Notes: generated from the sequence alone by a model not told the origin. Counted from the stretch's first letter, positions 16,774 to 26,488 are shown. The stretch: 64,000 bases of DNA from Natronosalvus vescus (GCF_023973145.1 NZ_CP099546.1:1426001-1490000); one strand, 5' to 3'. Translations and numbers: made by a program.

Positions 16774-19700
16774 ATGCCACGTAACGACCCTTCGGACGCA
16801 GATAGGCCCGCTCTCGGTGAGGCCGGCGGCATCGAGGTCACCGTCGGAATCGATCAACTCGAGGTATTTCTCTCGGCTGACGACCCAGAGGTCAGGGAGT
16901 ACGCAGCCAGCACGCTCGCGACGGAGGCAGCCGAACGACCCGGGGACGTTCGGTCGGCCGTCCCGGCCCTGATCGACCGCCTCGAGGACGACGCTGCCAT
17001 ACGATCGCAGGCGACGGCTGCCCTGGCTGCCGTCGGTCGGTCGCACCCGTCCGCGATTCAGGACGGCGTCCCGGCGTTGACCGACCGACTCGCGGGATCG
17101 GCGACGGTGCGAGCCGATGCCGTCGAAGCAATCAGTGCCGTCGCCGCCGACGATCCGCTCGCAATCGCCGAATCGGTGGAGCCGCTGACGGCGTACGTGA
17201 CCGACGACGACCCTGCGGTTTGTCAGCGGGCGACGGCGGCGCTGGCGGCGGTCGCCCGGGAGAGCCCCGAGATCGTCGCTCCCGTCATCACGGATGTAGC
17301 CGCGGCAACCGACCACGACGACCTCGTCGTCCGCGCCAATACCGTCGAGACGCTCGCGACCATCGTCGAGGCCCACCCGGACGTCCTCGCTGGCGAAGAA
17401 ACCGTCGCGGGCCAGCTGCTCGATCGACTCGAGGACGATCCGGCAATTCGAGCCGACGCGATGGCCGCTATTCGAGCCAGCGCGATCGAGAACCCGGACG
17501 ATCCGGCGCTCGAGGTCGATCCAATCGCTGGACGCCTCAGTGATGAACAGGACGACGTTCGGATCGACGCTGCCGCAACGCTGGAGGCGCTTGCAGCGGT
17601 CGACACAGTTCGGGTACAGACAGGCGTCGAGCCACTTCGACGAGCGCTCTCGGACAGTCCGGCTGTTCGAGCATCGGCGATCAGCGCCATCAGGGCCGTC
17701 GCCGATGCGCTGCCGGAAACCGACGTCGACCCGCTCGTGTCGACCGTTCCAGCCGTGACCGATCGCCTCGAGGACGTTCAGCCACCAGTTCGATTGGATG
17801 CTGCTGCAACGCTCGATGCGATCGGTGGGGTACGTCCTGCGGCGCTTCGAGAGGCGATCGATTTACTCGCGGTTCGCCTCCAGGACGGCGACGGAGAAAC
17901 GCGAGAACACGCGGCGTCTGCGCTTGCAGCCGTTGCCCACGAGCATCCGACCGACGTTGCGCGTGTCGTCCCCGACCTCGCAGGGCGACTCGAGGACGAA
18001 AAACTGACCATTAGAGCCGATAGCGCACGCGCGATTGCGGCGGTCGCGCCGACAAAACCCGCGGCCGTTCGAACGGTCGTACCGGCGCTGACGTCGAGTC
18101 TCGATACGGCCGACGACACCGTCCGGCGTGCGTCTGCGAGCGCGCTGGGAGCCGTCGCGCTCGACGGTGCCGACGACCGAGACGCCGTGGTGGAACACCT
18201 GGCCCACCTCGAAGCCGGTGATTCGGGTTTGGACTCGGAGCTGGACGTGCCACGTCTCGAGGCAGCGAGCGATCACGTCAGCGACGGCTGGCAACAGGGT
18301 CACGCCGCCCGGTCACTGGCTGAAATCGCCGAGAGACAGATTGCCGGCGTCCACCCGGCCGTCAGATCCCTGCGCAATCGCCTCGAGAGCGATTCGGTGA
18401 CCGTCAGACGTGCTGCCTCGCGAGATCTGGTCGGCGTCGCCAGCCAGCGTCCGCGAGACGTCCGCTGGGCGGTCGAACCGATCGCCGACAGGCTCGACGA
18501 CGACGACGCGAGCGTTCGGAACAACGCCGCGATCGCGCTCGGCCGACTGGCGGAGACGTATCCCGACGCCGTCCGGGATGCGCTCGAGGCGCTGTTCGTC
18601 TCCGTGGACGATCCCGACAGGACGGTACGGACGAACGTCATCAGCGCGCTCGCATCGGTTGGCACGACGGATGCGTCCGTCCGTTGCCCAGCGTTCTCGT
18701 TAGCGGTGGCCGAAACGGGCGCTGACGACCCGGCGATTCGAACCGCCGCACTCGAGGCGCTAGCAGTGTTACGCCCGGAGACGGGTGACGAAACGAAGGC
18801 CGCCGTAGACGCCCTTCTCGATCGTTTCGGCTCGCCGACGTGTACGCCAGCCGAACGAAGTAGCGCTCTCACCACCCTCGAGACACAGCTGTCGGCTTCT
18901 CCGGAGACGGATCCGAGCCCGATGGACGTGGTTCTCGAGGAGCTATCGGCAGACGACGAAAACCGAGCACGGACGGTCACGCAGGCGCTGGCCAACGTCT
19001 TGCAGATGAACCCGACCATGATCGACTCGATCGCCGCCGGGGCAATCGATCGGCTCGAAACGGCTGATCCGGCCCTTCGTCGGGCTCTCATCGGAGCGAT
19101 CACCCGGGGCGGCGAAACGACGACCCGACCTATCAGTGCCGTGCTGGCCGAATACGTTCGGAACGGCGAGACGAACGCAGCGGCTGATATCGCATACCTT
19201 GCTGTGGTCGCCCCAGCAGACGTCGAACGGGGGGACGACGAGGTGTCGTCGCTGCTCGAGCACGATACGGAAATCGTTCGTGGCTATGCGACGCTCGCGC
19301 TCGCAGCCGTTGCCGTCGTCGGCGATGATGACGGAACCACGCTTCAGGGTCAACTCGAGACCGTCGACGATCGACTGCTCGACGTGGCATCGCTGGTCGT
19401 CGGCGGCGAAACACCCAGTCACACTGACGCAATCAACAATCAGCTGTCTGGACTCGGCCGTCGCGTCGAAAGCGATCCCTGGGCTGGTGGGCTAGCCATC
19501 CTTGGACTCTCGATACTCGCGGATGCCACTGAAGAGCTCCGACCGACGGCGTTTTCGAAGCTCGCAACCGGTCTCGAAGCCGATTCAACGGTGGTTCGGG
19601 CGACGACGGCGAGCGTCCTCGCCACGATGGCCGACGACGACACGAACGGGTTCGAGAGGGTCGTTTCTGCAATGGTTCGCGCCCTCGAGGATCCCGACGA

Positions 19701-21111
19701 TGGCGTTCGGGCGAACGCGAGTCAGGCGCTGGCGACGCTCGCGGCCAGTGGGGCGGATTGCCTCGCGGACGCTGAGTGTGACGTCCGCGAATCCTTGCTC
19801 GAACGCCGGTCGGATCCGGAGTATCACGTTCGGACGCAGGCATGTCGCGCTCTCGGCGCACTCGGATCCGGATCGCCAGCATCGGTTGCCCCGCTCGTCG
19901 ACGACCCGGTTCCCTCGGTCGGAGAGGCAGCAACGGCGGCACGTGCCCGTCTTTCAGGCGAGTCGGCGGCCGATACCGAACACACGGAGTGGCGCGATTG
20001 GCGGATGGAACGGGCCGATGCCGCTGGGACGGGTGCCGTCCCCAGTGGTGATCCGCTCTCCGAGACGGTCGACTTCCAGTGGGGATTCGACACCACCGAA
20101 CTCGCCTCGACGATTCCGACCATCGCTGGCGACTCCATCTACCTCGGCAGCGACGATGGCCGTGTCATTGCACTGGCACTCGAGGACGGTTCCGAGCGCT
20201 GGAGCTATCAGACGGGTGCAGCGGTTTCGACGTCACCGGCAGTGGTCGACGACCGGGTGTACACGGTCAACGCCGATGGAATGGTGTACGCACTCGAGCA
20301 GGAAAACGGCGAACGCCGGTGGCAGGTTCGCCTCGACAGTTCGGTTTCGGTTGCACCGGTTGTCGTCGACGGCGTCGTCTACGTTGGCACCGACGATGGA
20401 ACGGTGCAGGCGATCGACGCCGACACCGGAACCGCCGACTGGTCGGTCGAACCCGAAGAGCCGACGGCCGTCACGAGCCTTGCCGTCGCCAACGACGTCG
20501 TGGTGGGATCGGCAGCAGGCGACGTCCGAGCGCTCTCGAGAGCCGATGGTGAGGGGCGATGGCACCGCTCACTCGAGAGCGTGGCAGATCAGGCGGCGAG
20601 TATCGTCAGCGTGAGCATCGACACGGGGACGGGAGCCGTTATCGCTGCGTGCGAACGCGGCACGGTCGTCGCACTCGAGTGGGACGACGGCACGTCCCGG
20701 TGGCGCTTCGACACGGGAGCACGTCTCGAGACGGGGCCAGCCGTCGCACACGGAAGTGCGTACGTCGCCAGCACCGATCTAAGCGTGTATGCGATCGATC
20801 TGCGTTCGGGGGCCGAACGGTTCCGGTTCGATACCGGCGGCTCGACGCCGACGGCACCGGCGGTGATCGACGGCGTCTGCTGTGTCGGTACCGACGACGG
20901 AGTACTCTACGCGCTCGATGCCGCCGACGGAACGGCTCGCTGGCGGTACGATACGGACGCTTCCACGCCGATCGAGGCCGTGGCCGTTGCAAGCGGACTC
21001 GTTTGTACGGTCGAGGCGAACAGTGTCGCCGTCCTCGGTGACGAGAATGCCTCGTGGGCCGATCGGATCGGCTTTTCGGGACTGTTTACGCGGTTCGGGA
21101 CGGCAGAGTAA
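16774..21111 (+). CDS. Giant HEAT-repeat protein with C-terminal PQQ-type beta-propeller
   Basis: This 1445-residue acidic protein has no signal peptide or membrane helix, so it is probably cytoplasmic. Residues about 30-1070 are a long run of HEAT/PBS-lyase-like units, each with motifs such as DDPEVREYAASTLATEAAE, AAIRSQATAALAAVGR and DSVTVRRAASRDLVGVA. From about residue 1101 it switches to a propeller with eight W-rich blades, for example IYLGSDDGRVIALALEDGSE then RWSYQTGAAVSTSPAVV. The start at 16774 (MPRNDPSD) is chosen because upstream sequence is not HEAT-like. HEAT arrays are protein-binding scaffolds. Propellers of this type bind proteins or cofactors and in bacteria are usually periplasmic (BamB, quinoproteins), so a cytoplasmic fusion is unusual. 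No enzymatic residues are evident; a scaffold role is inferred. Confidence 0.8.
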   Translation: MPRNDPSDADRPALGEAGGIEVTVGIDQLEVFLSADDPEVREYAASTLATEAAERPGDVRSAVPALIDRLEDDAAIRSQATAALAAVGRSHPSAIQDGVPALTDRLAGSATVRADAVEAISAVAADDPLAIAESVEPLTAYVTDDDPAVCQRATAALAAVARESPEIVAPVITDVAAATDHDDLVVRANTVETLATIVEAHPDVLAGEETVAGQLLDRLEDDPAIRADAMAAIRASAIENPDDPALEVDPIAGRLSDEQDDVRIDAAATLEALAAVDTVRVQTGVEPLRRALSDSPAVRASAISAIRAVADALPETDVDPLVSTVPAVTDRLEDVQPPVRLDAAATLDAIGGVRPAALREAIDLLAVRLQDGDGETREHAASALAAVAHEHPTDVARVVPDLAGRLEDEKLTIRADSARAIAAVAPTKPAAVRTVVPALTSSLDTADDTVRRASASALGAVALDGADDRDAVVEHLAHLEAGDSGLDSELDVPRLEAASDHVSDGWQQGHAARSLAEIAERQIAGVHPAVRSLRNRLESDSVTVRRAASRDLVGVASQRPRDVRWAVEPIADRLDDDDASVRNNAAIALGRLAETYPDAVRDALEALFVSVDDPDRTVRTNVISALASVGTTDASVRCPAFSLAVAETGADDPAIRTAALEALAVLRPETGDETKAAVDALLDRFGSPTCTPAERSSALTTLETQLSASPETDPSPMDVVLEELSADDENRARTVTQALANVLQMNPTMIDSIAAGAIDRLETADPALRRALIGAITRGGETTTRPISAVLAEYVRNGETNAAADIAYLAVVAPADVERGDDEVSSLLEHDTEIVRGYATLALAAVAVVGDDDGTTLQGQLETVDDRLLDVASLVVGGETPSHTDAINNQLSGLGRRVESDPWAGGLAILGLSILADATEELRPTAFSKLATGLEADSTVVRATTASVLATMADDDTNGFERVVSAMVRALEDPDDGVRANASQALATLAASGADCLADAECDVRESLLERRSDPEYHVRTQACRALGALGSGSPASVAPLVDDPVPSVGEAATAARARLSGESAADTEHTEWRDWRMERADAAGTGAVPSGDPLSETVDFQWGFDTTELASTIPTIAGDSIYLGSDDGRVIALALEDGSERWSYQTGAAVSTSPAVVDDRVYTVNADGMVYALEQENGERRWQVRLDSSVSVAPVVVDGVVYVGTDDGTVQAIDADTGTADWSVEPEEPTAVTSLAVANDVVVGSAAGDVRALSRADGEGRWHRSLESVADQAASIVSVSIDTGTGAVIAACERGTVVALEWDDGTSRWRFDTGARLETGPAVAHGSAYVASTDLSVYAIDLRSGAERFRFDTGGSTPTAPAVIDGVCCVGTDDGVLYALDAADGTARWRYDTDASTPIEAVAVASGLVCTVEANSVAVLGDENASWADRIGFSGLFTRFGTAE

Positions 21112-21170
21112 CGGTCAGTGCGCTCGATTTCCGCTCACTTTCCCGTCGCAGTCTGTATCCTGGTTTCGAG

Positions 21171-21869
21171 TTATCGATCGAGAGTCGCCCTCCTGTCTGA
21201 GTCTCGGGAACGATCGAAGCCATACCGGGTGAGGAGCACGATCCAGACGGCGAACGCGAGCGCGGCGACGAACTCGGGTACGGCGAACCAGTGCCACGGA
21301 TCGTCTGCGACGGCTCGAGTGAGGAGCCACGCGACCCATCCGACGGCGTGGGTCATCCCCAGCCAGACCGAAGCGATCGCCAGCCACCGATCGCCTTCGA
21401 GGATCTGGTCCGTTCCAACGAGCAGCTGGGCAAACGGTGCAACGCCGAAGACGGTGAGCGCGGCGACTCCGTGGAAATCCGTCTCGAGGTAGTAGTGCGT
21501 GTGCTCGAGAAAGAAGATTCCGACACCGATCATGCCGAGCAGCGAGACGCCGGTCAGGACGGCGCCGACACGTTCGGCCGTGTTACGTGACGTCCGCCAG
21601 AGCGCACGAACGAACGGGATTCCAATCAGTCCACCGACGACGAGACCGACGTTGAACAGCCAGAACGTCCGGGCGGCCGGTCGTCCCAAATCCGAGAGGG
21701 CTCGGGATCGCCAGGTGAACGTCTCCGGGCTGGCGAGGATCGTGGCGAGGACGATCGTTCCGATAACGATCACTGGGGCGATGAATCCACAGCGGACGGC
21801 CAGTCTGGTGGTGGCGTTGGAACTGGAATTTGAACTGGAATTTGAACTGGAACTGGAACTGGAAGTCAT
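21171..21869 (-). CDS. DUF998-like integral membrane protein
   Basis: This 232-residue membrane protein starts with a Ser/Asn-only tail (MTSSSSSSSNSSSNSSSN, a simple-sequence region at DNA level) followed by about six helices. The first is FIAPVIVIGTIVLATILA. Family features of the DUF998 group are visible: TWRSRALSDLGRP between helices 1 and 2, and the conserved acidic/His loop FFLEHTHYYLETDFHG. Its function is unknown; the group resembles small polytopic stress or frh-like membrane proteins only in topology. It overlaps the upstream lipoprotein gene by ATGA and so belongs to a two-gene unit. Confidence 0.75.
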   Translation of the reverse strand: MTSSSSSSSNSSSNSSSNATTRLAVRCGFIAPVIVIGTIVLATILASPETFTWRSRALSDLGRPAARTFWLFNVGLVVGGLIGIPFVRALWRTSRNTAERVGAVLTGVSLLGMIGVGIFFLEHTHYYLETDFHGVAALTVFGVAPFAQLLVGTDQILEGDRWLAIASVWLGMTHAVGWVAWLLTRAVADDPWHWFAVPEFVAALAFAVWIVLLTRYGFDRSRDSDRRATLDR

Positions 21870-23314
21870 GGGACACCTCCAGTGAGACCGGGGGCGCCAG
21901 TTCCTCCGATGGCTCCGATGCCTTCGTTGACTCCGGTGGCACCAGCGACGAACGGTACCGCCCCTTCCGACGGTGCCGTCATCGACGCCGTCGAGTCGTC
22001 CTCGGCGAGCGACACTCGAACGTCACCGTCCCACGCCGTTCCCTCGACCGTCACTGACTCGAGGAACGTCCGATCACCCCCAACGAGGACGACCGTTCGC
22101 TCGTCGGCTCGCTCGAGCCCGAAGGCGTAGCTGTCGGTGAACCAGCGGTCTTCGGTCGAAGCGGTTCCGTCCGACGTCGCGTTCGACTCTGTCGTAATCG
22201 TTTCAATCGAGGTCGACCGGCTCTCGAGGTACCGTTCCGCGGTCGCTTCGAACCGGTCGGCGCTGGTGTCGTCCTCGAACCGCACCGCCCAGACGTAGCT
22301 GTCGACGCGGTCGTCGTCGGCACTCGCCCGTCGAACGCGATCGTACGCCCATCCCGCCGTGGCATCGGTCGCCGTCTCCGCCGATAACTCGGTGGCGAGC
22401 ACACGTTCGAGGGCGAACACGCCCATCACGTCGTCCTCGAACGGGTCGAACGCCCATTCGGGATGGTCGTCGTCGACGGTTATGTCGACCGTCTCGAGCG
22501 TCGTCTCGCCGGTTGTTATCGCCGGTTCTCCCTCTCGGAGCTCCTGCATCGTCACCGGCGGCGTCTCGTACACCTGCCAGTGGTCGGCCGGCGAATCGGC
22601 GACTGCGTCGACGTACTGGGAACCGAAGTGATACGGCCCCCACTGCAGTTGCGTGCCAGCGCTCGCCTTCGGATAGTATCGCTCGAGAATCTCCCGTTCA
22701 GTCCCGACCGGGAGGTCGTAGCGGGTGGTGTACGCACTCGAGACGGAGACGGCAGCGCCTTCGATCAGGCTCGTCGTCGTCAGTGTGGCATCGGTCGTCC
22801 CCCGGTGGCTGGCTGGAATGGACGACTCGATCCGTTGGGGGGCCTGCTGTTGAAACTGGGCGATGTGGACGAGTTCGTGGACGAACACCTGCTCGAGTTC
22901 AGCCGGGGTCGCGTCGTCTTCGGGGAGGAGATACACGGCCTGCATCGAACTGGCGACGCCGCCAACCCGGAGTTCCGGCCCGATGTCGGCCGGGTCGGGG
23001 GCTGGGACGCCCATTACAGCGTAGAAACTCGAAGGGTCGCGGTCACTCGATCCGGGTGGATCCAGCGGTTCCTCGATGTACACAGCCGGCGGCTGCATCG
23101 TAACCCCAAGCATTGCCTGGACGCGTTCGAACGATCGGTCGGCGTCGAACGGCAGGTCGTCACGGATCTCGAGTTCCGACTCGGTGGATTCCTCGAGTGA
23201 CGTCTCTGTCCCCGTTTCTGCCCCTGGATCAGCCATCGGAGCTGCACACCCCGCGAGTACCACCACGAGGAGGACGGCGAGTGTCGTGATACGGTACACA
23301 CCCGGGGGAAACAT
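21866..23314 (-). CDS. Lipoprotein with HExxH metalloprotease-like motif
   Basis: This 482-residue exported lipoprotein has the signal MFPPGVYRITTLAVLLVVVL and a lipobox ending in Cys23. Residues 146-150 read HELVH in the context EQVFVHELVHIAQFQQQAP, a zinc-peptidase-like active site. The downstream LIEGAAVSVSSAYT could supply the third ligand (Glu). The rest is an acidic region without recognisable domains, ending in a Gly-rich tail. The ATG at 23314 is used because the longer version needs a TTG and spoils the signal peptide. The stop overlaps the DUF998 gene. It may be a membrane-bound gluzincin-type peptidase, but activity is inferred from one motif. Confidence 0.65.
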   Translation of the reverse strand: MFPPGVYRITTLAVLLVVVLAGCAAPMADPGAETGTETSLEESTESELEIRDDLPFDADRSFERVQAMLGVTMQPPAVYIEEPLDPPGSSDRDPSSFYAVMGVPAPDPADIGPELRVGGVASSMQAVYLLPEDDATPAELEQVFVHELVHIAQFQQQAPQRIESSIPASHRGTTDATLTTTSLIEGAAVSVSSAYTTRYDLPVGTEREILERYYPKASAGTQLQWGPYHFGSQYVDAVADSPADHWQVYETPPVTMQELREGEPAITTGETTLETVDITVDDDHPEWAFDPFEDDVMGVFALERVLATELSAETATDATAGWAYDRVRRASADDDRVDSYVWAVRFEDDTSADRFEATAERYLESRSTSIETITTESNATSDGTASTEDRWFTDSYAFGLERADERTVVLVGGDRTFLESVTVEGTAWDGDVRVSLAEDDSTASMTAPSEGAVPFVAGATGVNEGIGAIGGTGAPGLTGGVP

Positions 23315-23392
23315 ACCTGTCACTGTTTGTAGCAATCGGATAAAGACTCCGACAACCGAACCGTTATCGGGTCAGTGTTCGTCGTGGATCGT

Positions 23393-23743
23393 ATGTCCGG
23401 GATCGTCTTCTTCGGCACGGAATCACTCGAGAGCGTCGTGGAGTTCTACGTCGACCGTATCGGCGCCACGCGGTGGCTCGAGCAGCCCGATTGTACGATT
23501 TTACAGTACGACAACCTGCTGTTTGGCTTTTGCTCGCGAGAGCGTGCCGACACGGAGGGGACGATCACCGTCGTCTACGACAGCGCCGACGAGGTCGACA
23601 CGGTGTACGATCGACTCGCCGACTGTGCGCTCGAGGAACCCGTCGAGAACGAGCAGTATCGGATCTACCAGTTTTTCGCGACGGATCCGGAGGGTCGAAC
23701 GGTGGAGTTCCAGACGTTTCGACACGAGACTCCGGCAGTGTAA
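23393..23743 (+). CDS. VOC (glyoxalase/bleomycin-resistance) family protein
   Basis: This 116-residue single vicinal-oxygen-chelate module has beta-alpha-beta-beta-beta pairs: SGIVFFGTESLESVVEFYVD with TRWLEQPDCTILQYDNLLFG, then ITVVYDSADEVDTVYDRLAD with YQFFATDPEGRTVEFQTF. The DPEGRTVEF motif supplies the usual metal-ligand Glu. Such small proteins act as homodimers in metal-dependent reactions or ligand binding, and the substrate cannot be predicted. The ATG at 23393 is chosen because it begins exactly before the first strand; a GTG six codons upstream is possible. Confidence 0.75.
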   Translation: MSGIVFFGTESLESVVEFYVDRIGATRWLEQPDCTILQYDNLLFGFCSRERADTEGTITVVYDSADEVDTVYDRLADCALEEPVENEQYRIYQFFATDPEGRTVEFQTFRHETPAV

Positions 23744-23822
23744 TACGTCCAGGCGGCACTCGGGAACCGTCTCTGAGAACGAGTTGCACGGCTCGAACCT
23801 GGCTAGTCGAACAACGTTCACT

Positions 23823-23887
23823 CCTTGGTAGACCACCGTTGCTCAATCCCTGGTAGACCACCGTTGCTCAATCCCTGGTAGACCACT
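23823..23887. repeat. 25-bp tandem repeat, 2.6 copies
   Basis: The unit CCCTGGTAGACCACCGTTGC + TCAAT is present at 23823-23847 (one change, CCTTGG), at 23848-23872 (exact), and partly at 23873-23887. It lies in the 287-bp gap between the VOC gene and the converging DUF5793 gene. There are no spacers, so it is not a CRISPR array. It could affect termination of the two converging transcripts. Confidence 0.85.
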
Positions 23888-24030
23888 GTCGTCCACTCAT
23901 CGGTGGAAGAGCCTCGATCAATCTGCTGGACTCGAGGCAGTGGTGATCGCGGTGATGGATTACTCGTGGGGTCGTAGCTCGAGGGATAACGGCTCAGATC
24001 GTGGACACCTCCAACGGATGGTGACCTCCG

Positions 24031-24504
24031 TTACAGTTCGACACCACTCGGAATCAAACTGTGGTGTCGCAGGAGGCTCCCTTCGTCGTCGTAAACGAGA
24101 AACGTGCGTTTGTCGTACTCGACGAACGGTTCCCCATCCAGCGTGATCGTCACCTGGTAGCGGCCCTCGCCGGTATCCGACGACTTGCTGTACCCTCTGG
24201 CAGCCCGGATGAACTGAAGGACGTCGCCGGCACGCTCGTTCAGTTCGAGGATGAACTCGCCGGTCACCCGATTGGTGACGCTGACGACGCCCATGGTCTC
24301 GTCCGACCCGACCAATCCCTGCAAGCGAACCGCGACGTCGGTTTCGTGGGCCTCGAGCGTGTTGCCTTCCGGCCCGGTGAGGCGCTCTCGAAGCATCGTC
24401 GCCGGGCCGGTGAAATCGATCGATACCGACGGTTGCTCGGGGTCGCCGTCGGTTTCGGCCCAGTCGATGTTGCTGACATCCAGCGTGAAGTGTTCGCGCC
24501 TCAT
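24031..24504 (-). CDS. DUF5793-like haloarchaeal protein
   Basis: This 157-residue soluble acidic protein begins MRREHFTLDVSNIDWAETD. Recognisable conserved stretches are VTNRVTGEFILELNERAGD, VLQFIRAARGY and the C-terminal TFLVYDDEGSLLRHHSLIPS plus GVEL. From memory this matches the haloarchaea-only DUF5793 family, whose function is unknown. No signal peptide, metal motif or nucleotide-binding loop is visible. It stands alone, convergent with the VOC gene and divergent from pilB with a 145-bp shared promoter region. Confidence 0.7.
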   Translation of the reverse strand: MRREHFTLDVSNIDWAETDGDPEQPSVSIDFTGPATMLRERLTGPEGNTLEAHETDVAVRLQGLVGSDETMGVVSVTNRVTGEFILELNERAGDVLQFIRAARGYSKSSDTGEGRYQVTITLDGEPFVEYDKRTFLVYDDEGSLLRHHSLIPSGVEL

Positions 24505-24649
24505 TACGCACTCGAGGATTCGTCCTCACGCGGTAAGAACGTAACGCCCAGATGTGACTGGCACCCACGACGACGCGCCCTAAGGGGGCCGCCTGATTTA
24601 AGACGGTTCGGCCACCAGTTGTCATGAATACGGACGGACACGGAACACG

Positions 24650-26455
24650 ATGGATCACACACGCGACACGGACGCCGAACACGAATCGACCGCGAGCGAG
24701 TCGTCGGCGTCACCGCCGGACACATCGGCCGTTTCCACTGACGCTTCCGAGGACGATCCGATCCTCGAGTCGACGTTCGATCGTCTCACACGAACGTTCC
24801 ACCGCGTCCTCGAGACGTTACAGGGGTCACAGATAGAGGTCACCGCCTACGATCCGAACACGCACGATCCGCTCGTGGAATTCGACGGCGGCGACGACCG
24901 CAGGGAGGTCGACCGATACTGGGTCAACGCGCCCTTTGCGTTCGTGGTGATCCAGTACGACGACGACGCCAGCGAACATCGCTACCAAACGGTCGAACCC
25001 GACCTTACCGAGGACGAACGCGTCATGCTCGAGACGCTCCTCGACGACGTTCGCGACCCGCTGCTCTACCGTGATGACGACAGGGTGGACATCGAGACGC
25101 TGCTCCGGGAGACGATCCACGAGTACCTCGAGCGCTACGGGGCGGAGATCGACATGGCGACGTTTTACCGGCTGTTTTACTACATCTTTAGGGACTTCCG
25201 GGGGTACGGTCGACTGGATCCGATCATGCACGACCCGCACGTCGAGGACATCTCCTGTGACGGATACGCCTTGCCTATTTTCGTCTACCACGACCAGTAC
25301 ACAGACATCAAGACGAACGTCTCGTTCGACGGGGAGGAACTCGACCGATTCGTCGTCCGCCTGGCCCAGCATTCCGGGCGACACATCTCGATCGGCGACC
25401 CGATGGTCGAGACCACCCTCCAAGACGGCTCTCGAGCGGAGTTGGCACTGGGTCAGGAGGTCACGCCGCGGGGGTCGGCCTTCACGATCCGTAAGTACGC
25501 CGACGAGCCACTCACGCCGATCGACCTGATCGAGTACGGAACCTTCAGCATCGAACAGATGGCGTACCTCTGGCTGGCGATCGAACACAACAGAAGTCTG
25601 ATCTTCGCGGGGGGCACCGCCTCGGGGAAGACGACCAGTATGAACGCGATCTCGATGTTTATCCCCCCTCGTTCGAAGGTACTCACGATCGAGGACACCC
25701 GCGAACTCCAGCTGTATCACGACAACTGGCTCTCCTCGGTCACTCGCGAGCGGATTCACGAGGGCAAAGACGTCACGATGTACGACCTCCTCCGATCAGC
25801 GCTGCGCCACCGCCCGGAGTACATCGTCGTCGGTGAGGTTCGGGGCAACGAGGCGATCACCCTCTTTCAGGCGATGAACACCGGCCACACGACCTACTCG
25901 ACGATGCACGCCGATTCGGTACAGACGGTGATCAACCGCCTCGAGAACGAGCCGATCAACGTTCCGCGGGCGATGGTACAGAGTCTCGACATCCTCTCGG
26001 TGCAGACGCTGACGCGACTTGGCGGTGAGCGCGTCCGTCGAAACAAGGGGCTCGCAGAGATCGAGGGCATCGATCAGCGGACGGGCGAACTCGACTACTC
26101 GATGGCCTACACCTGGGACAGCGACACGGATACGTTCACCCACGAAAACAGCCGCGTTCTGGAGGAGATCCGCGTCGACCGCGGCTGGAGCCAGCGAGAG
26201 CTGTTGACCGAGCAGCAAAACCGGGAAGCGTTTCTCAGGTACGCTCTCGAGAACGGCGTGTCCGACTACCGTCGGTTTACCGCCCTCGTCAACGAGTACT
26301 ACGCAGACCAGGAACGCGTGCTCGAGGTGATCAGTGAGACAGGGGTCGACACCGATGCTGGAGCCGATGAGGGCACCGACACCAACGAGGCACCACCGAA
26401 CGATTCGACCCAGTCGGTCGAACCGGAGAACGCCACTCGAGGGGATTCGCGGTGA
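24650..26455 (+). CDS. pilB: Type IV pilus assembly ATPase (PilB/GspE family)
   Basis: This 601-residue hexameric secretion ATPase would drive archaeal type IV pilus assembly. After a 60-residue acidic Ser/Thr/Asp-rich tail comes an N2-like domain, then the RecA-like core. The core has Walker A IFAGGTASGKTTSMNA (about 318-333), the Asp box KVLTIEDTRELQL, Walker B YIVVGEVRGNEA (about 388-399) and the His box NTGHTTYSTMHADS. It is followed after 166 bp by a PilC-type platform gene. A TATA-like GATTTAAG (24595) places the transcript start near an out-of-frame ATG at 24624, so either a short leader is used or the start assignment is imperfect. No pilin gene adjoins. Confidence 0.9.
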   Translation: MDHTRDTDAEHESTASESSASPPDTSAVSTDASEDDPILESTFDRLTRTFHRVLETLQGSQIEVTAYDPNTHDPLVEFDGGDDRREVDRYWVNAPFAFVVIQYDDDASEHRYQTVEPDLTEDERVMLETLLDDVRDPLLYRDDDRVDIETLLRETIHEYLERYGAEIDMATFYRLFYYIFRDFRGYGRLDPIMHDPHVEDISCDGYALPIFVYHDQYTDIKTNVSFDGEELDRFVVRLAQHSGRHISIGDPMVETTLQDGSRAELALGQEVTPRGSAFTIRKYADEPLTPIDLIEYGTFSIEQMAYLWLAIEHNRSLIFAGGTASGKTTSMNAISMFIPPRSKVLTIEDTRELQLYHDNWLSSVTRERIHEGKDVTMYDLLRSALRHRPEYIVVGEVRGNEAITLFQAMNTGHTTYSTMHADSVQTVINRLENEPINVPRAMVQSLDILSVQTLTRLGGERVRRNKGLAEIEGIDQRTGELDYSMAYTWDSDTDTFTHENSRVLEEIRVDRGWSQRELLTEQQNREAFLRYALENGVSDYRRFTALVNEYYADQERVLEVISETGVDTDAGADEGTDTNEAPPNDSTQSVEPENATRGDSR

Positions 26456-26488
26456 CGCACTCGAGCTGTGACGGCAATAGGCTCACTC

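Noticed and set aside
23823-23887. CRISPR array at the 25-bp repeats
   Set aside because: Units are directly adjacent with no spacers, only 2.6 copies, and no cas genes are in the window.
24624-24836. 70-codon frame overlapping the pilB start
   Set aside because: Arg/Ser-rich translation typical of a shifted pilB frame. Kept only as a start-site question.
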